From the NCBI RefSeq assembly GCF_002940685.1, contig NZ_PNFP01000001.1, positions 62,001-126,000 of the forward strand: DNA of 64,000 nt, given 5' to 3'. A program made the translations under genes and the position numbers. The stretch is from Ensifer adhaerens (GTDB taxonomy: Bacteria > Pseudomonadota > Alphaproteobacteria > Rhizobiales > Rhizobiaceae). Each line of letters begins with the position of its first letter. The first letter of the stretch is position 1. Shown here piece after piece: positions 60,071-64,000 of the stretch. The notes beneath the pieces were generated by a model. That model did not search any database and was not told the origin of the DNA. It was given only the letters and a program-made list of their open reading frames with translations.

Positions 60071-61363
60071 ATGCGTTTGAAGTCACTTGTCCGTTCATCG
60101 CTTGCCGGTCGTGCAAGGGGTAAGCGCCCCGCGCGCCTCCTTGCAGCTGTCGCCGCGTTCCTCGCTCTTCACCTTCCCGCGCACGCCGCCACCAAGGCGG
60201 ATGTCGAAGCGCAGTTTCGCGTCTGGCTTCAGAACGAACTCTGGCCGGAAGCGCAGAAATCAGGCATTTCCGCCGGATCCTTCAAGGCGGCCTTTGCCGA
60301 TGTGAAGCTCAACTGGGACCTGCCGGACCTGGCGCCGCCCGGCTTTCCGAAGCCCAAGGAGCAGAAGCAGAGCCAGGCTGAGTTTTCCTCGCCCGGCAGC
60401 TACTTCTCGGAAAAGCGCTTGCAGGGTCTGGCAGCAACCGGCCGCAGCCTTGCCTCCACCCATGCCTCGACCCTGAAGAAGATCGAGCGCACCTACGGCG
60501 TTCCGGCCTCGGTGATCGTCGCCATCTGGGGCCGCGAATCCGGCTTTGGCCGCGCCAAGATCCCCTATCCGGTCGTAGACGTGCTCGCGACCAAGGCCTT
60601 TATGTCGACGCGGCCGGATCTCTTCCGCCGTGAACTGATCGCGGCGCTGCACATTCTCGACAGCGGCGATGTCGACGAGGCGGCGATGCGCGGCTCCTGG
60701 GCCGGCGCCATGGGCCAGCCGCAGTTCATGCCGTCGAGCTTCCTGCAGTATGCCGTCGATTTCGACGGCGACGGCCGGCGCGATATCTGGAATTCGGTGC
60801 CCGACAGCCTGGCGTCGATCGCCAACTATCTCGTCAAGAAAGGCTGGCAGCGCGGCCGCGACTGGGGCTTCGAGGTGTCGATCCCCGACGCCGTCTCCTG
60901 CGCCCAGGAAGGGCCGGATCTCGCCCAGCCTCTGTCCAGCTGGGCAAACAAGGGCATCGTCAGGATTTCCGGCAAGGCCTTCCCGTCGCACGAACTTTCG
61001 GCATCCTCGATGATGCTGGTGCCGGCCGGCCGGCACGGGCCGGAATTCATCGTCACGCCGAATTTCTACGTGCTCAAGGAGTACAACAACTCCGACCTCT
61101 ACGCACTGTTCATCGGCAACCTCGCCGACCGCATCGCGACCGGCGGCGGCGCCTTCCGTGGGACGTGGGGCGATGTCGGCAACATGCTGCGCTCGGACGT
61201 CCTGAAGATGCAGAAGGCGCTCGTCGCCAAGGGCTATGATGTCGGCAAGGTCGATGGCCTTCCCGGCTACAAGACCCGTCGTTCGCTCGGCGACTGGCAG
61301 GCAAAGAGCGGCCTTGCCGCCACCTGCTTCCCCGATGCCTCGCTGAAGGCGAAGCTGCGCTAG
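60071..61363 (+). CDS. Lytic murein transglycosylase (MltB/SLT_2 family) with peptidoglycan-binding domain
   Basis: A 430-aa secreted cell-wall enzyme. The signal peptide has a basic start and the hydrophobic run LLAAVAAFLALHLPAHA (cut near AHA-A). The SLT_2 catalytic region shows VIVAIWGRESGFGRAKIPYP with catalytic Glu, then RGSWAGAMGQPQFMPSSFLQ. The C-terminal PG_binding_1 domain (about 355-425) has LRSDVLKMQKALVAKGYDVG. ATG 60071 is preferred: GAAGGGA lies 6 nt before it and is too close to ATG 60065. No lipobox, so it is soluble periplasmic, unlike E. coli MltB. Confidence 0.92.
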   Translation: MRLKSLVRSSLAGRARGKRPARLLAAVAAFLALHLPAHAATKADVEAQFRVWLQNELWPEAQKSGISAGSFKAAFADVKLNWDLPDLAPPGFPKPKEQKQSQAEFSSPGSYFSEKRLQGLAATGRSLASTHASTLKKIERTYGVPASVIVAIWGRESGFGRAKIPYPVVDVLATKAFMSTRPDLFRRELIAALHILDSGDVDEAAMRGSWAGAMGQPQFMPSSFLQYAVDFDGDGRRDIWNSVPDSLASIANYLVKKGWQRGRDWGFEVSIPDAVSCAQEGPDLAQPLSSWANKGIVRISGKAFPSHELSASSMMLVPAGRHGPEFIVTPNFYVLKEYNNSDLYALFIGNLADRIATGGGAFRGTWGDVGNMLRSDVLKMQKALVAKGYDVGKVDGLPGYKTRRSLGDWQAKSGLAATCFPDASLKAKLR

Positions 61364-61410
61364 GTCATCGCAGCCAAGGCGCTGACTTCCCGACCCGATA
61401 AATCGAAAAA

Positions 61411-61428
61411 GGCCCCACGGGGCCTTTT
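61411..61428 (+). terminator. Terminator after the lytic transglycosylase gene
   Basis: GGCCCC-AC-GGGGCC stem followed by TTTT and preceded by AAAAA, so it can also serve the convergent MFS gene. Confidence 0.85.
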
Positions 61429-61471
61429 CTGTTGCATGGGTCGATGTGGGCGTAGGAGCCGGCACAAGCAC

Positions 61472-63106
61472 CTAGTGCATGTCCACATTCACCTGACGCT
61501 TGTAACGCTCGTAATGCGTCGGCACGATCGTCTGGCGCTCGATCATCCGGTGCACGCGCGGTGGCGCCTTGCCGCTGTGCAGCGCCGTCAGCCGGTCGCC
61601 GATGGCGGCGTCCGCCTGGGTGCGCCGCTGGTTGTGGCGCACATATTCGACCCAGGTCGGCACGTGGTAGGTCTCGGTCCAGGTGGTCGGGTTTTCGAGG
61701 TCGCGCATCAGCGCCCAGTGTCCGGCGCCGTCGCGGATGCGGATGCGCCGCCGTTCCGCCATCGTCGTCAGGAACTCGGGGATGTCGTCGTCGGCGATCT
61801 CGTAGTCGATCATGATGACGATCGGGCCGCTGCGTGGTTTCAGGTCCAGTTCGAGCGGCGGCTCGTTGAAGCGGTTGAGCGGATCGAGGTTCAGCGACGT
61901 GAACTCGGGCAGGGGCAGGCGGAATCCGACCACGACACCGGCAAACATCAGCAGACAGGAGCCCATCAGCGCGTTGGCCGCGCCATATTGCTCGGCCGCC
62001 GTGCCCCAGAGCCAGCTGCCGCCGGCAATGCCGCCGAAGGTCATCGTCTGGTAGAGCGAAAGCGCCCGGCCGACGACCCAGCGTGGCGTCGAAAGCTGCA
62101 CGGTGGTGTTGAACAGCGACAGCGCCAGCACCCAGCAGGCGCCGGAGACAAGCAGCGCGAGACAGCTCAGCCATGCATAGGTGCTCCAGGCCGTGATCGC
62201 GGCGCTGGCGGCAAAGCCGGTAAAGGCGATGCGCACGATCGCCTCGCTCGAAAGCTTCTCGCGCAGGCGGGCGGAGAGCAGCGCCCCACCGATCGCGCCA
62301 AGGCCGAAGGCGCCGAGCATCAGGCCGTAGGTGAGCGGCCCGCCCTTCACGAGATCGCGGGCGACGAGTGGCAGAAGGGCGAGGATCGCGCTTGCCGAGA
62401 GGCCGAAGAGGAAGCCGCGCAGCAGTACCTTGCCGATGTTGGGCGACATCGCGACATAACGAAGACCGGCCGAAATGGCGCGGCCCAGCGTCTCGCGCGG
62501 CAGCGTGCTTGTCGGCACCTCGCGCCGCCAGCGCACCAGTGCAAAGAGAATGGCGAAATAGCTGAGCGTGTTGGCGAAGAAGGCAGCCGCAGCCCCCAGC
62601 GCCGCAACGATCGCGCCGCCGATCGCCGGGCCGACGCTGCGGGTGATGTTGAAACCCATGCTGTTGAGCGCCACGGCCGCCGGCAGGTCGTCGCGCGGAA
62701 CCATGTCGCCGACCGAGGCCTGCCAGGACGGATTGTTGAGCGCCGTGCCGCAGCCGATGAGGAAGGTAAAGAGCAGGAGCAGCCAGGGGGTGATCAACCC
62801 GACATAGGCGCAGATCGTCAGAAGCGCCGAGACGAAGAGCATGAAACACTGGGCCACCAGCATGATCCGCCGCCGGTCGAAATTGTCGGCAAGCGCGCCG
62901 GAGACCAGCGAGAAGAGCATGATCGGCAGCGAGGTCGAGGCCTGCACCAGCGCCACCATGTTCGCCGATGAGGAAATCGAGGTCATCAGCCAGGCGGCGC
63001 CGACCGATTGGATGAGGCCGCCGAAATTGGAGGCGAGGCTCGCGATCCAGATCGTGCGGAAGATGTCGTGCTTGAAGGGGGCAAGCGGCGAAATACGGGT
63101 TGGCAC
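61472..63106 (-). CDS. MFS transporter (MFS_3/EntS-like) with C-terminal ABM-like domain
   Basis: A 544-aa protein. Residues 1-400 form a 12-helix MFS carrier: FRTIWIASLASNFGGLIQSV (helix 1), SGALADNFDRRRIMLVAQ (motif A) and NSMGFNITRSVGPAIGGAIV follow. The extra cytoplasmic tail (about 425-544) has PIVIMIDYEIADDDIPEFLT and IRIRDGAGHWALMRDLENP, resembling an antibiotic-biosynthesis-monooxygenase-like fold. This two-part layout recurs in alphaproteobacteria. GTG 63106 was chosen; an upstream open frame of 54 residues is not conserved-looking. Substrate unknown. Confidence 0.88.
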   Translation of the reverse strand: MPTRISPLAPFKHDIFRTIWIASLASNFGGLIQSVGAAWLMTSISSSANMVALVQASTSLPIMLFSLVSGALADNFDRRRIMLVAQCFMLFVSALLTICAYVGLITPWLLLLFTFLIGCGTALNNPSWQASVGDMVPRDDLPAAVALNSMGFNITRSVGPAIGGAIVAALGAAAAFFANTLSYFAILFALVRWRREVPTSTLPRETLGRAISAGLRYVAMSPNIGKVLLRGFLFGLSASAILALLPLVARDLVKGGPLTYGLMLGAFGLGAIGGALLSARLREKLSSEAIVRIAFTGFAASAAITAWSTYAWLSCLALLVSGACWVLALSLFNTTVQLSTPRWVVGRALSLYQTMTFGGIAGGSWLWGTAAEQYGAANALMGSCLLMFAGVVVGFRLPLPEFTSLNLDPLNRFNEPPLELDLKPRSGPIVIMIDYEIADDDIPEFLTTMAERRRIRIRDGAGHWALMRDLENPTTWTETYHVPTWVEYVRHNQRRTQADAAIGDRLTALHSGKAPPRVHRMIERQTIVPTHYERYKRQVNVDMH

Positions 63107-63262
63107 CTCGTCTTCTCTCTTCGTTCTTGATTGTCGTCTCGAAGCGGTTCGTTTCCTGTTATAGGCCTGAGAACGCGAAGTGCCACCCGCTGAAACTGAC
63201 CTTGTCGGTGAAGATGCTCGCCGGCGTGTCGTCCGCCCGTTCGCGCCGGGCGGCCCAATGCC

Positions 63263-63291
63263 TTGCAATTTGCGGCGATGGGGCGTATATG
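63263..63291 (+). promoter_or_regulatory. Promoter of the rimP operon
   Basis: TTGCAA (63263-63268), a 17-nt spacer and TATATG (63286-63291). The predicted start is near 63298, giving an 80-nt leader before rimP that contains the terminator-like hairpin. Confidence 0.65.
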
Positions 63292-63319
63292 AGCCTCAAA
63301 TTCTTGATCGGTAGATGAA

Positions 63320-63349
63320 GAGTGGGCCCGTCAGGACCCGCTCTTTTTT
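63320..63349 (+). terminator. Terminator-like hairpin in the rimP leader (attenuator candidate)
   Basis: GAGTGGG/CCCGCTC 7-bp stem (one G-U), a 10-nt loop, then TTTTTT (63344-63349). It lies between the promoter and the TTG start of rimP, only 29 bp from the start, so it would attenuate transcription of rimP (and probably nusA) unless antitermination occurs. Confidence 0.7.
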
Positions 63350-63378
63350 ATTAGCCGGTCCGATGAGGAGATGATCGT

Positions 63379-63999
63379 TTGTCCGATACGACAACGGCTG
63401 AAAATGCAATTGAACCGCGCCTGATCACCGAAACCGGCCTCGACCAGCGCATTGCCGATATCATCGAGCCCGTGATCGTGCCGATGGGTTACCAGCTCGT
63501 GCGCGTGCGCATGTCCGGCCAGAACGGCCTGACGCTGCAGATCATGGCCGAGCGCACCGACGGCACCATGACCGTCGAGGACTGCGAAGAGATCTCCAAG
63601 GCCATTTCGCCGGTACTCGATGTGGAAGATCCGGTCGACAAGGCGTATCATCTCGAAGTGTCGTCGCCGGGCATCGACCGCCCGATGGTGCGCAAGTCCG
63701 ATTTCTTCCGCTGGCAGGGCCACCTGCTGAAATGCGAGACGTCGGTCCTGGTCGACAGCCGCAAGCGGTTCCGCGGCAAGATCGTTTCCGTCGACGACGA
63801 CGGTTTCCGGCTCGAGCGCGACCAGGTTGCCTATGGCGAGGAACCCGTCGTCGTGATCCCGTTCACCACGCTTTCCGAAGCGCGGCTGATCCTGACCGAC
63901 GAGCTGATCCGCGATGCGCTGACGGCCGACAAGAAGGCCAAGGCTGCGCGCGCCGCGAACGAAAATTTCGAAGACGAAGATTCACCTATTGAGGAATAA
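63379..63999 (+). CDS. rimP: Ribosome maturation factor RimP
   Basis: A 206-aa protein for 30S subunit maturation. The N-terminal alpha/beta domain ([20 protein letters not shown] then [20 protein letters not shown]) and the C-terminal SH3-like domain ([16 protein letters not shown]) are complete, and [13 protein letters not shown] is the RimP signature. Start is TTG 63379 with GAGGAG about 8 nt before; the nearby ATG 63371 is out of frame. It usually heads the rimP-nusA-infB operon; downstream genes are outside the window. The acidic C-terminal tail is typical of rhizobial RimP. Confidence 0.96.
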   Translation: MSDTTTAENAIEPRLITETGLDQRIADIIEPVIVPMGYQLVRVRMSGQNGLTLQIMAERTDGTMTVEDCEEISKAISPVLDVEDPVDKAYHLEVSSPGIDRPMVRKSDFFRWQGHLLKCETSVLVDSRKRFRGKIVSVDDDGFRLERDQVAYGEEPVVVIPFTTLSEARLILTDELIRDALTADKKAKAARAANENFEDEDSPIEE

Positions 64000-64000
64000 G

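Noticed and set aside
63292-63378. tRNA or metY-like gene before rimP
   Set aside because: No cloverleaf or T-arm motif; only a terminator-like hairpin is present.

Overview
This window is high-GC chromosomal DNA of an alphaproteobacterium in the Rhizobiaceae, most probably Ensifer/Sinorhizobium. The case rests on protein style, on RIME-type palindromic repeats, on rhizobial gene neighbourhoods (dnaK start, polA beside a MarR gene with a structured small RNA between them, cycM-kdsB-pheA, ffs-dnaX-ybaB-recR, rimP at the right edge) and on a heat-shock promoter for dnaK that fits the alphaproteobacterial sigma-32 consensus exactly. No complete insertion sequence, prophage or CRISPR array was seen. 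Species cannot be fixed without a search.

Layout. 1-12 kb: start of dnaK, a class A penicillin-binding protein, an sRNA with three CCTCCTCCC loops (alpha-r14/NfeR1 type), a secreted hypothetical protein, a YbhN-like membrane protein, an M20 peptidase, MarR, a second sRNA (alpha-r7 type), polA and purU. 12-17 kb: a TetR gene and an RND efflux operon (SmeAB/AcrAB type) with an AcrR-like operator. 17-31 kb: an amino-sugar and cell-wall-sugar block. One arm reads leftward: murQ, binding protein, two permeases, a Gfo/Idh/MocA dehydrogenase and an ATPase. The other arm reads rightward: BadF-type kinase, GntR regulator, isomerizing deaminase and nagA. Matching operator-like elements sit before both arms, so the block looks like one regulon that imports GlcNAc/MurNAc-type sugars and channels them to fructose-6-P. 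A convergent cutC-ROK kinase-amidase operon follows.

31-35 kb: CysZ/EI24 protein, SlyX, a BMP-type binding protein, MsrA, a small membrane protein and tRNA-Ser(GGA). 35-43 kb is a mosaic of small regulator/effector pairs: two ArsR-SRPBCC modules, a ClpP paralogue, an ECF sigma factor with an NTF2-like tail, a methyltransferase, a divergent MerR/class IV aminotransferase pair with a textbook 19-bp MerR promoter and a 4 x 12 bp tandem repeat, DoxX and a RibD-like reductase.

43.3-46.2 kb is the most unusual segment. Four genes (LysR, class I glutamine amidotransferase, 4-oxalocrotonate tautomerase-like, Asp/Glu racemase-like) are bounded by 26-bp terminal inverted repeats (24/26 identical) and by an exact 8-bp direct repeat, CGGAATTG. 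The segment sits inside a RIME palindrome and holds no transposase. It looks like a non-autonomous transposon, or passenger-gene cassette, of about 2.93 kb.

46-50 kb: a BtrH_N-like protein, a MerR regulator with a GyrI-like domain and a CmlA/FloR-type exporter form a drug-response-like cluster, followed by a BON protein and an AEC-family carrier. 51-64 kb returns to core genes: cycM, kdsB, pheA, a 45-aa DUF1127 protein, VOC and WYL proteins, nudC, a HIT protein, SRP RNA, dnaX, ybaB, recR, a lytic transglycosylase, an MFS protein with an extra C-terminal domain, and rimP behind a leader that contains a terminator-like hairpin.
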